Below are positions 46,318 through 57,544 of a stretch of 64,000 bases of DNA, in pieces. The notes below the pieces were generated by a model. That model was not told the origin of the DNA. It worked only from the letters and a program-made list of their open reading frames with translations, and did no database searches. The stretch is from Luidia sarsii (lineage: Eukaryota; Echinodermata; Asteroidea; Paxillosida; Luidiidae). Made by a program: the position numbers and the translations under genes. The stretch is from contig OX465120.1 of NCBI GenBank assembly GCA_949987565.1, positions 11,393,080 to 11,457,079 on the forward strand, read 5' to 3'. The stretch's first letter is position 1; every line of letters begins with the position of its first letter.

Positions 46318-46399
46318 ACTAAATTTTAGATTTACATTTTGGTAATTTTAGTCAGTAAGCAGTTTGCAACATTTTTGTATATCACCAAAAGACCTTGTC

Positions 46400-46744
46400 C
46401 TGAAATAAACACTTGATAATCTCCTGTACAATACACTGCTCTGACTGTGAAAACTAGGCAAGGTGATTAGGCGAGTAAATGATAGTGCCCTCTGGAAACC
46501 AGGTCCAGGTCTTCTAATCTCTAGTTCAACTTCAGCTGCTAGCTGGCAACAATGGTTATTATATCAAGCTACACAAACACTTCAACTAGGATTGCTATGT
46601 CTGGAATGCTGCGGTTAATGACTCCGTACCTGATCCTATATCACCGCTGGAAAAAAAACCTGCCTCCACATGCACTTGGCGATTTGGACTCTGGTAGTGT
46701 ACATGTAGTTGGTGTCAGTGCTTTATGTGGGTGCATGTGAATAC
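46400..46744. other. No gene seen
   Basis: Unique-looking sequence; nothing recognised. Confidence 0.5.
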
Positions 46745-47305
46745 ATGTAAGTGTAGAACTTTACACTGTACATGTACATGCTCCTTCTAAGTCCAATATG
46801 CACTTTGTTCAATTTGTTGCAATGATGAGTATTTACAGTAATGTGAGGATTATTTCTATCTAAATAGGCCTACACACTGTACCGGTACATGTATCATCTA
46901 CATGTACATGTACAAAATGTAAGAATTGGCAGTTGTACACATGTACACTGTACGGTACTTGAGGTACATGTACATTGTAGTGAACCAGATACGGGTTGTC
47001 TGTCTCTGTACATGTACAGGTACATGTACAATACATGTGTGCATGTAAAAAAAACTTGCCCACATTTATATGCTCATGCTGTACATGTACATTGTGTACA
47101 TGTACATTGTACATGTACACAATGTACCTGTATAGTATACTTGACAATTTTAGGGCATGGAGGAAGGAATATGACTGAGTGTCAGTCCCCATAATCGGTA
47201 GTGTGCCAGGTACCATTCTGATACATGTACAGTGTTACAATGAGGTGTCTCTGGTGAATGTGCATGTACAACAATGCACAGCCAGTGGTGCCTGAATGCA
47301 CATGT
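46745..47305. repeat. GTAC-type repeat clusters
   Basis: Clusters at 46870-46985, 47008-47035 and 47075-47125. Confidence 0.82.
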
Positions 47306-47589
47306 ACAGTACTGTATGTGCAGACTGTGTGCAGGAGATCCAGAGCAAGGACTTTTTCACAGCTGAGGACAATGGGGGGAAAGGTCCTCAACTTGTTACC
47401 TCTGCATGGAGTCTGACATTTTGGAAGTGTTGCAGCAAATGTTTACTCACACACATCACACACAGAGTTGCACGGTGCAGTTGTACACGTAACCTGGCCT
47501 CTTGACAAAGCTATATGTAGGCATGTACAGGTGTACAGATCTACAAATAAGCATAATTGTACACTATACACTGCTGCATTAGATGTGCC

Positions 47590-48385
47590 AATGCATGCAT
47601 ACATGTACAATGTACTGTCCATCATGTATCGGTATTACCTCCATGGTATCATCTCCATGTCCATGTACTGTACAATGAACATGTACATACATTTACACAG
47701 TATATTTGAGTCATTTTACAAAGTTGTAACTACACTCTGACTCAATGTGAAGTGTGTACAATGAGTATGTACATGCATGTACATGTACATGTATGTACAT
47801 GTACATGTACATTTACATGTACAATGTACATGTAGTGTAGACCTACACATACCTGCATGTACAGTACAGTGTACTGTAACACTAGTGTAACTGTAAGCAT
47901 GGACTATTTGTACAAAGTCATACAGATTTACAAACAAACGTTACATGTATACTGTAGTCTGTACAGTACATGTATTTCCACAAGCATCTGCAGTGATACC
48001 TACAATGTGTACAGTATGTAATACATAGAACTGTAACATGTACAGTACATGTACACTGCACATACTGTACAATGCACAGGTACATGTAGTGTGAACATGT
48101 ATTCATACTGTATACTGTTCATTGTATAACTATACAAGTGCATGTGTAGGCCTAACCTTTGTAAAGTTACACAAAGTTACAAACATCTCAAAAAAGGGAT
48201 ATGACTGTAAATACAAAGTTATACAAAGTTATACAACATTCAACAACCCCTTGTACCTGTACATGTACATGTACAGTACATGTAGAACTTGTACTGTAGA
48301 ACTACTGTAGAACTAGTACTGTACAGTACATGTACATGTATACGTAGTGTACATGTAAATTATATGTACATGTACACTTTTTGTA
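47590..48385. repeat. Scattered GTAC-type repeats
   Basis: Clusters at 47765-47835, 47940-48085, 48255-48280 and 48318-48380; some AAAGTTA repeats at 48160-48235. Confidence 0.8.
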
Positions 48386-49020
48386 CAGTGTTATCGTCAG
48401 AATTTTCCCCCTTTTTTAGGCTAAGGGGCAATTTATTTTTAGCATAACAACTGCATGAAAAACACACCAGGTCAGAAATCAGCATAGCTCATAATTTTTG
48501 TTGTTAACTCCATACATACATGTACATGTAGACCACAGTAGGCCTACATGTATCAACACTTCCTCACTACCCATATGTAAATGACAAGCGGAAATACATT
48601 TTTGGAAACGTACTGTACATTAACTATCAAAGGGGTTATTTTCAGAAATGCATTTTCTACAGCACAGCAAGGATTCAAAGATTGCAAAAATGCAAACAGC
48701 AAACAATGCATTAACTGATATGACAGTAATCATCCAAAATGGATCAAATGTCAGTGTAGGATCATAGGATGATAGGTGTGGGTTGCAGTTGCAATTACAC
48801 TCCTACGGCGCTATGCATTGTTAGGGGTTTCCGATGTGCTCCACAGAAGGTAATAGGGTGTGAAAAGGTCAACTAACTTGGTGTCTCAGGGAGGGACGGA
48901 GGCAGAGCACTTCCACACGCAAATCTCATGAAATATTCATGAAATATGAAATGTCATCATAATCTTCGACCCCCCTTTTTCCTGAACCAGTGCCCTGACA
49001 CCTTACCAAGCAGGGGTTGA
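48386..49020. other. No gene seen
   Basis: AT-rich unique-looking sequence. Confidence 0.5.
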
Positions 49021-49144
49021 CAGTAGGTTTGTAGTCACGTACTGTACCTGTGTACATGTACATTGTTGTACACATGTACACGCTGTACATGTATGTCAGC
49101 AGTGGTTGACAACTTGACAGCAGCTTAGTACACAATGTACATAT

Positions 49145-49303
49145 AAAAAAATGTTGCAAACTGCTTACTGACTAAAATTACCAAAATGCAAATCTTAAAA
49201 TTGAGTGGGCCTGACATTTCGACCAGTATCAGGACCTTTCTCAAAGGCAGAGAAAGCCTTTGAGAAAGGTCCTGCAAGGATCGAAACGTCAGGCCTACAT
49301 ATG
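49145..49303. mobile_element. Minimal head-to-head PLE 3'-end pair
   Basis: Left copy on the minus strand: 3' tail (AAAAATGTTGCAAACTGCTT...) plus hammerhead-like motif (49207-49249). Right copy on the plus strand: motif only (49255-49295) with GATCGAAACGTCAGGCC intact. The two motifs meet within about 5 bases at GCCTTT. TACATAT flanks both ends (49139-49145 and 49296-49302), a possible 7-bp target duplication, though that word is common here. Confidence 0.7.
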
Positions 49304-49334
49304 TGTTTGCCCTACACTGGTAATGTACAGAAGA

Positions 49335-49590
49335 ACGTCGCTATAACGAATGCCGAAACGGAACATGCGGCTACATACATTGTACGTGTATAACGAACAT
49401 GTATGCCCTTTGGCTTCTGATTTTTGTGTACAAAATATGTGGCCGCAACTGCTATATATAACGAACGCCGCGCCAATATACCGAACATTTCCCTATAACG
49501 AACATGCTCTTTACAATGTAGTTCCCGATTTTTGTGTACAAAAAAATAGGCCTATGTGGCCGCAAATGCTACAATACTGAGTGCTTACGC
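49335..49590 (+). repeat. ATAACGAAC-rich ~115-bp direct duplication
   Basis: CTATAACGAA(C) occurs four times. GATTTTTGTGTACAAAA..TATGTGGCCGCAA.TGCTA occurs twice (about 49419 and 49528), the second copy with an extra TAGGCC. It resembles non-autonomous DNA-transposon debris, but the family is not identified. Confidence 0.6.
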
Positions 49591-49839
49591 AACTGAGAGA
49601 TGCGATTGCGAGATTCACGGCAAGGATACAGGTGCCCTGCATGTTTTTAGGGTTTTACATACATTGTGTAACACTAACAGATAAAATTGAACAGTTTGAG
49701 ATACCAGTTTGAAATCAAATTTAACAAAAAATATATAAGAAAAATCACCATTTCCAGAAATCTGAACAAAAAACACGCCATTTCCGGAAATACAGAAATT
49801 TCCGGAAGTCTTGTACAATGTACCGGATGTATCCCTGCC

Positions 49840-50330
49840 TAATCCCTTCCCCCTTTGACATCACCCTCCTTTCCTTCTTTGTCCAAATTTTTCTTTCATA
49901 AATATCCTACATGTACACTGGCGTGCAAAAGTATTTACGCACCCAATGCAAAATTTTCAACTTAAACTTTCACTTTGAAATGTCACAGTTGTTCACTAAA
50001 CAATCAAACCTGTGTCTGGAGTCATTATGTTAATCAGTAGGCCTAATAATCATATTTCCACTATGAAACACCCTCTACTTTAATTGGGTGAAAAACAAGA
50101 AGCAAATTTTTGTGTGGGTGCGTAAATACTTTTGCACGCCAGTGAATATTGCCTCTCCCCCTTCCATATAAATCTGTTTAGTGTTCATATCCTTGTTATT
50201 CTAGACTTGAGGAAAAGGTCCAGCTACATGTGTTGTAGGATTGAAACGTTAGGCTACACCCTAAGCTCTGAATTCTTGAGATTTACGGTACGTCAGAAAG
50301 CAGTTTGCAAACTTTTAGAATCATGCTCAT
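49840..50330 (+). mobile_element. PLE 3'-region fragment carrying a nested MITE
   Basis: Pyrimidine-rich PLE 3' sequence (CATCACCCTCCTTTCCTTC, TTTGTCCAAATTTTTCTTTCAT) is interrupted by the MITE at 49916-50144. It then resumes with CTCTCCCCCTTCCATATAAA and TCTGTTTAG, as in the uninterrupted copy at 17770-17860. The hammerhead-like motif at 50203-50255 contains an 11-base insert at a TA (50227-50237), followed by the tail GTCAGAAAGCAGTTTGCAAAC. Confidence 0.75.
49916..50144. mobile_element. Tc1-like MITE, 229 bp
   Basis: Perfect 30-bp terminal inverted repeats begin CACTGGCGTGCAAAAGTATT. They resemble the CAGTGCCTTGCAAAAGTATT-type ends of Tc1-like transposons. The interior has no transposase. 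TA lies directly at the left end and two bases beyond the right end. Confidence 0.85.
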
Positions 50331-50604
50331 CAAATCATTGGTTGATTCATCTCAGTCACCACAGTCCTTCTAAATTCCCATTGGAAACTAGGCCCTACCC
50401 TACACTACACAGGTACAAGTAACTTGTCTTGTACACCGTGACCGAACATACACTGATACAGTAGGCCAAAGACCCATAAGCAATATTGTACACATAGGCC
50501 TACTGCAAAATCTTATGTGTGGAGTACATTCATGTGCATGTACAGTAACAGTAGGCCGCTGATAAATACTGTAGTTCATATACTGTACAGTATACCTCGA
50601 CCTG

Positions 50605-50830
50605 GGCTAAGTGTGCATTAACATGCCTCAGGAAGGTATCGGACCAACACTGACTATGAGTATGACAGCAATCTCGTGTCACTCACGCAAAGAGCCTCCG
50701 GGTGTTGGACACTCACCAACATGCGAGCCATGCAAACACAAGTGAAGGAGGCCACAGAGGTCGAAATGTTTGCCAGACTACAGGCCCAGTCTAGTCCAGC
50801 ATGTCCAGTGTGTACACCAAAAATGTATCA
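50605..50830 (+). other. Possible terminal exon (weak)
   Basis: One frame is open from about 50622 to a stop at 50865-50867. Residues include RYRTNTDYEYDSNLV, then SLTQRASGCWTLTN, TQVKEATEVEMFARLQAQSS and PACPVCTP. The composition is ordinary-protein-like, unlike the repeat frames around it. An AG acceptor candidate (TGCCTCAG at 50625-50632) has a poor pyrimidine tract. AATAAA occurs at 50909. No family is recognised. Confidence 0.25.
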
Positions 50831-50914
50831 TCTACCAACCGATAATGTACAGTACAATTGTACATAGTATGTAAACCAAACTGTATCTTCCCCCCAAAAA
50901 ATCAAACCAATAAA

Positions 50915-51235
50915 AAATGTACACGTGTCATGTACACGTGTATGTATTACCTGATACATCATTATGTAACTAATAATGTACATTATTGGCTTACAAATTC
51001 ACTACAATATGGGTAAATTTATGTTACGTACATGTACATGTACATGTACATGATACATGTACAGGTACTGTAAAACAGTATCAGTCAAGTGGTGATACAT
51101 CGTACAGTGTACACGTACATGAACATGTACACGTACATGTACGTGTACATGTACATGCACATGTTTATATCGGTTAGTGGTACATGTACATGAGGCATTC
51201 ATTATTACAAGTACACACATGTACATTACCCTGCA
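50915..51235. repeat. GTAC-type repeat clusters
   Basis: Dense at 51025-51065 and 51105-51165, with GTACACGTAC variants. Confidence 0.88.
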
Positions 51236-51474
51236 TTGGCCAGAATTGGGGTGAGAATGATAAAGAATTCACTAGTACTTAGTAGTGCAGCTTCCATTCT
51301 AGTCAGTAAGCACTAAGCACTACGCTGCCTTCATTCATACTACATGTGCTGTATAAACAATTGGGATCCTGGGGATTGTAATCCTGTGACCGCATTTGAC
51401 ATTCATGTACATAAGTTTATGAATTTATCTGTTTGCAAAGCCATTAACTGGACCCTTAAAGTTGTAGGATGTGT

Positions 51475-51600
51475 TCAGGTACAGTACATGTACAACTACC
51501 TGTACAATACATCATTACACCATACAGTACATGTACACGTACATGTACATGTGTACATGTACATGTGTACATGTACACATACATGTACTAAGCTAACTAC
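51475..51600. repeat. GTAC-type repeat block
   Basis: TACATGTG/TACATG array. Confidence 0.9.
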
Positions 51601-51660
51601 GGTATGTGTGTGCGAATCTAGTGTCTTGTGGAGAACTAGAGTACAATACATGGTTGAATA

Positions 51661-51937
51661 GGTCTCCACAGGGAAATTGTAAAGGTTTTCACGAAAAGTA
51701 ATTTGGAAATAACTCAAAAACGGGAAATTTGATGTGATGGGTAACAATCCGTCACAAATTGAAGTGTTAGGCATATAAGGGAATAAGGGACATACATGTA
51801 CCAGTACAATCCAAATTTCTACACAGGAAAGTGAATGGGGTTGAAATGAGAGCATCTTTTAAACATACATGTAGTTTCTCCCACGGTTGTATAGTGCATG
51901 AGAACAAAGCAATGTCTCCACAAGGATACAAAAATCC
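51661..51937 (+). repeat. Dispersed repeat family R1, copy 2
   Basis: Partner of 22-281. At the same alignment position both copies carry a different TA-bounded insert before GTTTCTC: CTACTGTGCATTGTACTA in copy 1 and CATACATGTA in copy 2. Confidence 0.75.
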
Positions 51938-51998
51938 CAAATGGAAATCTGTGATCAGTTCATCTACCTGTACTTCATCTAACAATTTGAAAATTAAG

Positions 51999-52185
51999 AG
52001 GGGCTGACATTTCAGGACATTTTTGAGAAAGGTCCAGCTCTCGTTTGCTCAAAACATCAGGCTCCCTAAATGTCTACTTTTGAGAAAGGTCCTGCTGAGA
52101 ATGAGATCAAAATGCCAGACCTTCTCAAATCCTAAGATTGGCCTTTTGGTCACTTGCGTCAGAACGTAGTGTGCAAACTGCAAAC
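51999..52185. mobile_element. Cluster of diverged PLE hammerhead-like motifs
   Basis: A minus-strand scrap (51999-52016) then two plus-strand motifs, 52024-52062 and 52080-52118. Their stem II regions are extended (AGCTCTCGTTTGCTC and TGCTGAGAATGAGATC), followed by AAAACATCAGG or AAAATGCCAG and a tail with GTGCAAACTGCAAAC. Confidence 0.65.
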
Positions 52186-52599
52186 CTTTTTTTGGTGAAA
52201 TTAATAGCATGACACGTTTGTGCATCACTGATTAGAACATTTGGCAAACACATACACACAAAATTGATGCAGGTAAAATGTGCAGACATGCAAAACCAAG
52301 TGTAAGCGTAATATTTCAGTCTCGGGGGAAAAAATGGTCATGCGAGACGAGAATGGAAAAGGTCAGGTTCTTTTAATTTTTTGTGACGTGAATGTTGTAA
52401 TTTGAATAAAAAATTTGTCATTGAAGTCAGCAAGCATTTGTATTATCTGGACATATGTACAGTGTACAGGTACCGGTACGTACATGTACATCGATGTATG
52501 TTACCAAATTAATGGTGTCCTATAACAGAAATGTACTGTATCGCCATCGTACAAATACTGTAGGCCTACACGTAAAATAATGTACACGTACATGAAGAT

Positions 52600-52860
52600 C
52601 TGGGCTCTATTTCATAACATGGGTATAGGAATCTTCCTAAATAAAATGTGCTAAATAAAATGTCTAAACTTATGACAATTAAGACACAAATTCAGTCCAG
52701 AGATGGAAATGGATTCTTCCTAGTAGATGACCTACATTGGTTTATGAAATAGGAACATTAATGCTATGATGCTTCAGGTTTTGTTTTCTGGAATTCGAAA
52801 TGAAATTCTTCCTAAGTCCCAGATAGGAATATCCCTGCCTCTAATGAAATAGAACCCTGG
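52600..52860. mobile_element. MITE with GGGYTCTATTTCAT termini
   Basis: About 260 bp bounded by CTGGGCTCTATTTCATAA and, inverted, CCAGGGTTCTATTTCATTA. There is an internal partial repeat of the terminal region (TTTATGAAATAGGAA near 52740) and no coding sequence. Target duplication not clear; superfamily not assigned. Confidence 0.7.
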
Positions 52861-52906
52861 TTTCCTTTCAGGAGTAGTCCAGTAGAGAATGGAGCACTCA
52901 AATGAA

Positions 52907-53858
52907 AAATGCATTCACACACACTCTTCCACACTATGCAAGGCAATATTATTTAATGTTACACGTTCATGTTTACATGTATACGTGTACATTCACACAC
53001 ACTCTTCCACACTATGCAAGGCAATATTATTTAATGTTACACGTTCATGTTTACATGTATACGTGTACATTCACACACACTCTTCCACACTATGCAAGGC
53101 AATATTATTTAATGTTACACGTTCATGTTCACATACATACGTGTACATTCACACACACTCTTCCACACTATGCAAGGCAATATTATTTTATGTTACACGT
53201 TCATGTTTACATGTATACGTGTACATTCACGCACACTCTTCCACACTATGCAAGGCAATATTATTTAATGTTACACGTTCATGTTTACATGTATACGTGT
53301 ACATTCACACACACTCTTCCACACTATGCAAGGCAATATTATTTAATGTTACACGTTCATGTTCACATACATACGTGTACATTCACACACACTCTTCCAC
53401 ACTATGCAAGGCAATATTATTTAATGTTACACGTTCATGTTTACATGTATACGTGTACATTCACACACACTCTTCCACACTATGCAAGGCAATATTATTT
53501 AATGTTACACGTTCATGTTTACATGTATACGTGTACATTCACACACACTCTTCCACACTATGCAAGGCAATATTATTTAATGTTACACGTTCATGTTTAC
53601 ATGTATACGTGTACATTCACACACACTCTTCCACACTATGCAAGGCAATATTATTTAATGTTACACGTTCATGTTCACATACATACGTGTACATTCACAC
53701 ACACTCTTCCACACTATGCAAGGCAATATTATTTAATGTTACACGTTCATGTTTACATGTATACGTGTACATTCACGCACACTCTTCCACACTATGCAAG
53801 GCAATATAATTTAATGTTACACGTTCATGTTCACATACATACGTGTACATTCACACAT
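52907..53858 (+). repeat. 78-bp satellite, twelve copies, two variants
   Basis: Unit of 78 bp: CATTCACACACACTCTTCC, ACTATGCAAGGCAATATT, TTACACGTTCATG, then TTTACATGTATACGTGTA (type A) or TTCACATACATACGTGTA (type B). The order is A A B A A B A A A B A B. 78 is divisible by 3, so two + frames are open for about 300 codons; this is an artefact. Copies are nearly identical, so the array is young. Confidence 0.95.
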
Positions 53859-54419
53859 CCAGACTGAAGCATGCCTGTGGTCAAATGCATTACACACGTG
53901 GGTTTATGCGCACTTTTGTAGCAGCATGGATACCCCTCAAATATTAAAGAACAAAGTTGTGTACAGTACATGTGCCACTACTATGCTCACAAGTAAGGCA
54001 CTAATGAAAAATTCTGTGCACAAATTATTTACGCAGACATCTACCATACACATACATTGTACACTGTAAATATGTATGTATACGTGTATCATGTGTACAC
54101 ATGTACGCCTGAAAGAATTTTCAAATTTCAAAATGATTGGCATTCAGAACATGACGGGTAACACATCACATTGTGCCTGTCTGAACTTTTTATTTTAGAC
54201 AATAATAATGTTTTACTGGGTTGGGGGGGGGTTGAGGGGGGATATACTTTAGAAGCGTTTTTATCAATACTGTCAAGCAATCAATTAACCAATCCCACAC
54301 ATAAATAAGATAAATAAATAAAATAAACATGTACTGTACTTGACCATGTGTAAAACTCTAAACACACTCCGATTTGAAGATGTTACAGGTCCTACTCCTT
54401 AGTTAAACAGAATGAGATC
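53859..54419. other. No gene seen
   Basis: G-rich run at 54221-54241 and ATAAATAAAATAAA near 54300. Nothing recognised. Confidence 0.5.
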
Positions 54420-54510
54420 ATTGTACATGTGCATGTATTGTACATTGTACATGTACATGTACGTGTGTACATAATTATACCATGTACTGTACATGTACAA
54501 GGTTGTACAC
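54420..54510. repeat. Short GTAC-type repeat
   Basis: TACATG with TACATTGTAC spacers. Confidence 0.85.
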
Positions 54511-55185
54511 ACATATACTGTGTAAGGGGACATGTAATACATACTGTACTATCAGGACTGAGGCTAGTGAACTTATTTCCATTAGCAGCACAGTAATCTC
54601 TGAGTAAGTTGTCGGAGGAACACCTCCAAAAACCACCAGGGCTTACTCCAATTTGAGGCCAGCTCAGCTACACAATCCCCATAAGACTATACCGTAGCAC
54701 ATTGAATTACTCAAGGGCCTGTTAAAATGGACTGGATTGTGAAGTACTACACTGTACATGAACTGAAATATTCACATTCACTAAGAGAAGAGGCATGACA
54801 GCAGAAATACAGTGGGTTTTATTTTGTGACTTCCTCTAACCATGGAGGTAGGGTTTCTATTGGTCATCCTAACCCACAGAGTGTTCCTTTAAGAAATAAA
54901 ACATGCATCTGGACTGGAGTAAAGAGGATTCCCAGAGTAGACCCAATTCCCCCGGCAATTTCATGAAGGGGGGGGGGGAGATCTGGGAAAGCAATCAGTG
55001 TCACTGCATACTTGGCAGTAATACCTGCTTGCTGGCAGTGACTATGGTGACCTTAAGGACTGGCTGAGGTCAGGAGAGCTAGGGCACTCTGGTGTGAAAA
55101 GACATGGGATGCAGTACATGTACTGTACAATGCACATCTAGGCAGACACGATAGGGAACACAGCACTCTTCTAGTTCTACTAACT
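54511..55185. other. No gene seen
   Basis: Unique-looking; a G11-type run near 54969. No gene recognised. Confidence 0.5.
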
Positions 55186-55269
55186 AGTGTACCGGTAGAC
55201 GTAACAAGTCCCGCATTTTGTGTGCACATGTTCCAGTACACGGCAGTAGAAACAACTTCTCATATATGC

Positions 55270-56100
55270 CTACGGTACATATGTACAACGTACGTGTGTA
55301 CATGTACTTGTATGTATGTGCATATAATGTACTGTACAACATGAACGTGTATGCACATGTACATTGGGTACTGTACTGTATAAAGTACATGTAACTGTAC
55401 TCCACATGGGCACAAATGATACTACAATTTCCAGTAAATACTGTAACAAGTACCGGTACATGTACGTGTACATGTACATGTACAATGCATGTACGGCACA
55501 CAATGTACATGCACATGTCCATGTACATGTACAATTTGTACAAGTACATGTACATGTGCACCCATACTGTACATGTACATATACATGTACTGTACATGTT
55601 CATGTACTGTACGTGTACATATACATGTACAATGCATGTACGGTACACAATGTACATGCACATGTCCATGTACGTGTACAATTTGTACAAGTACATGTGC
55701 ACCCATACTGTACATGTACATATACTGTACATGTTCATGTACTGTACGTGTACATGTACATGTATGTGTACGTGTACATGTACGTGTACACGTACATGTA
55801 CATGTACACGTACATGTACATGTACATGTACATATACACAGTTGTACATGTGTACAGAACATGTACAATACATACATGTACATGTACATGTACATGTACC
55901 TGTTCTTATACCTGTCGATTGTATACACGACATGTACGCATACGTTTGTACAGTAGGCATGCTTGTCTTACAATGTACAGTACATGTACATCATACATGT
56001 ATAGTACATCTACGTACCGGTACCTGTACATGTACATGTACGCACATATACCGGTACATGTACATGTACATATGTACATTATACGTGTACAATGTAAGTG
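55270..56100. repeat. Large GTAC-type repeat block with ~147-bp duplication
   Basis: Segments at about 55480-55620 and 55627-55760 share ACAATGCATGTACGG.ACAC, ACATGCACATGTCCATGTAC and GTGCACCCATACTGTACATG. They differ mainly by added or missing TACATG units. Confidence 0.93.
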
Positions 56101-56766
56101 GTCTGGGCACCAGACACTGAAAACACACAGACCAGTCACCACACAGTGACCCCGAGGCAGTTCAGATGAGAAACCAGCAGTGTTATACATGTACATAGCC
56201 TAATGGATGTTGTTACACTCTTTCACCCTTCCCCATCCCCATCCCCAGCCAATAGCTTGGCAGATGTCTACCACGGCAGACACAGCACAGATAGCGCCTG
56301 ATAGGTCCAGACAGAGACCAACCCAGGCTATTGACTAAAAAAAAAACACCTCCATGTGTGCAGAGAAGGGATTACTCTAGGACATAAGCATTCCTGCTTG
56401 GATTCCCAAATCTTGAATCATCATCACTTGTAAATCTTGAAGAGAGTCATAAGATATACATTACATGTAACCATCCCATCCCCCCTCCCTCAGAAACCTT
56501 GCCCCCTGCTTTGATCGTTACACCACATGCAGGTTTTCAGCAAATCATCCCTCACCATCTGCTCTCTTGATCTCTCTCTCTCTCTCTTTCTCTCTCCCAC
56601 TCTCTCTCCATCTCCTGCATGTTTGACAAATGTGTCCCCAAATGCAGCCAGTACACCTATATATCATCGTTGCGGGATGGGGGTGAGGGCTGTGGTAACC
56701 GACCGAAACAGAGCGCCATCATTTTTCTTCTGTCAGCAACGTTCGGCAGAACTGAGAGAGGGAGAA
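56101..56766. other. No gene seen
   Basis: Short (TC)n at 56568-56610; otherwise nothing recognised. Confidence 0.5.
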
Positions 56767-56967
56767 TAAATTCAACGCAGTGGCTGTTGTTACGGCAGTC
56801 GTCCGTGTGGTTCCCTGACTTGATTGTATTTCGTCAGCATTGCAGGCTGATTGAACCAGTCTATTAGCTGATAGTCTGGTTCCAAGAGCTTAACATCCTG
56901 ACAAATACTGTGAAGTCAGGGAACCACACGGACCACTGCCGTAACAACAGCCACTGCGTAAATTCAA
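56767..56967. mobile_element. Fold-back MITE with 46-bp TIRs and 9-bp TSD
   Basis: The 183-bp insert (56776-56958) has 46-bp terminal inverted repeats with about one mismatch, starting CGCAGTGGCTGTTGTTACGG. It is flanked by identical TAAATTCAA (56767-56775 and 56959-56967). Long TIRs with a 9-bp duplication fit Mutator-like elements best. No transposase. Confidence 0.85.
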
Positions 56968-56999
56968 TGTACCATGATATAGGCCTAATATTCAAGGAG

Positions 57000-57350
57000 A
57001 TAAAAAAAAGACCCAATTTTTTTTTCAAATGTTCAGTTTACTAACAAATACATGTACCGGTACTTTATAAGTCCAAATCTTCCAGTAAATCTTCAGACAT
57101 TTTTTCAAATGTTCAGTTTACTAATACTACTGTAGGCCTATGCAAGTCAGAATAAGATCATTCTTGTGCTATTTGAAGGAATGGAAATAATCAAATCTTC
57201 CAGTAAATCTTCAGACATGTTATCAAATGTAATACTTCTGTAGACCTATACAATAAGATCATTGTACTATAGACCTATGCAATAAGATCATTCTTCGGCT
57301 ATTTGAAGGAATAAAAATAATCAAATCTTCCAGTAAATCTTAAGACTTTC
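57000..57350 (+). repeat. Diverged ~120-bp tandem repeat, about three copies
   Basis: AATCTTCCAGTAAATCTT.AGAC recurs at about 57078, 57193 and 57324. TCAAATGTTCAGTTTACTAA, TAGGCCTATGCAA and ATAAGATCATTCTT recur between them. Confidence 0.8.
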
Positions 57351-57544
57351 ACACTAATTTATTTTCCTATAAAAAAATGATTTATACAAGCCAGCCAGGT
57401 CACCAGACTTTGATTTCAACTGGCCCAGAATTTTTAGACAGGCTCGCATTTTGCACTGGGTTGCTTGTCATTCCGATTTGAGACAGATGGTGAAAAGTGT
57501 CGCCATTGTGCACACCTTGAGTTAAATGGAATGAACAGACTAGG

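Larger units (their letters stand above)
45238..46399. mobile_element. Head-to-head Penelope-like element insertion with 13-bp TSD
   Basis: The 1136-bp insert (45251-46386) is flanked by direct repeats AAAAGACCTTGTC (45238-45250 and 46387-46399). It is two 5'-truncated PLE copies joined head to head: 45251-45790 on the minus strand and 45791-46386 on the plus strand. They are near-perfect reverse complements with no spacer (centre 45790/45791, TATGGCCATA). The right copy carries 56 more bases of 3' tail ending TGTATATCACC. Each arm holds the end of the GIY-YIG endonuclease domain, a pyrimidine-rich 3' region and a hammerhead-like motif. Inverted 5'-truncated partial copies are a known PLE insertion habit. 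The near-identity indicates a recent event. Confidence 0.9.

Noticed and set aside
45238..46399. Palindrome as an assembly artefact
   Set aside because: Matching 13-bp target duplications flank the whole unit and one arm has a longer tail, which fits a real PLE insertion.
49745..49812. Cluster of three TTCC-NGAA words as STAT/ETS sites
   Set aside because: TTTCCAGAAA, TTTCCGGAAA and TTTCCGGAAG have a two-base spacing that does not fit the STAT consensus, and the cluster looks like a local repeat.
52889..53867. Two overlapping ~300-codon open frames with 26-residue repeats
   Set aside because: Both arise from the 78-bp satellite; neither frame is favoured by variant positions.
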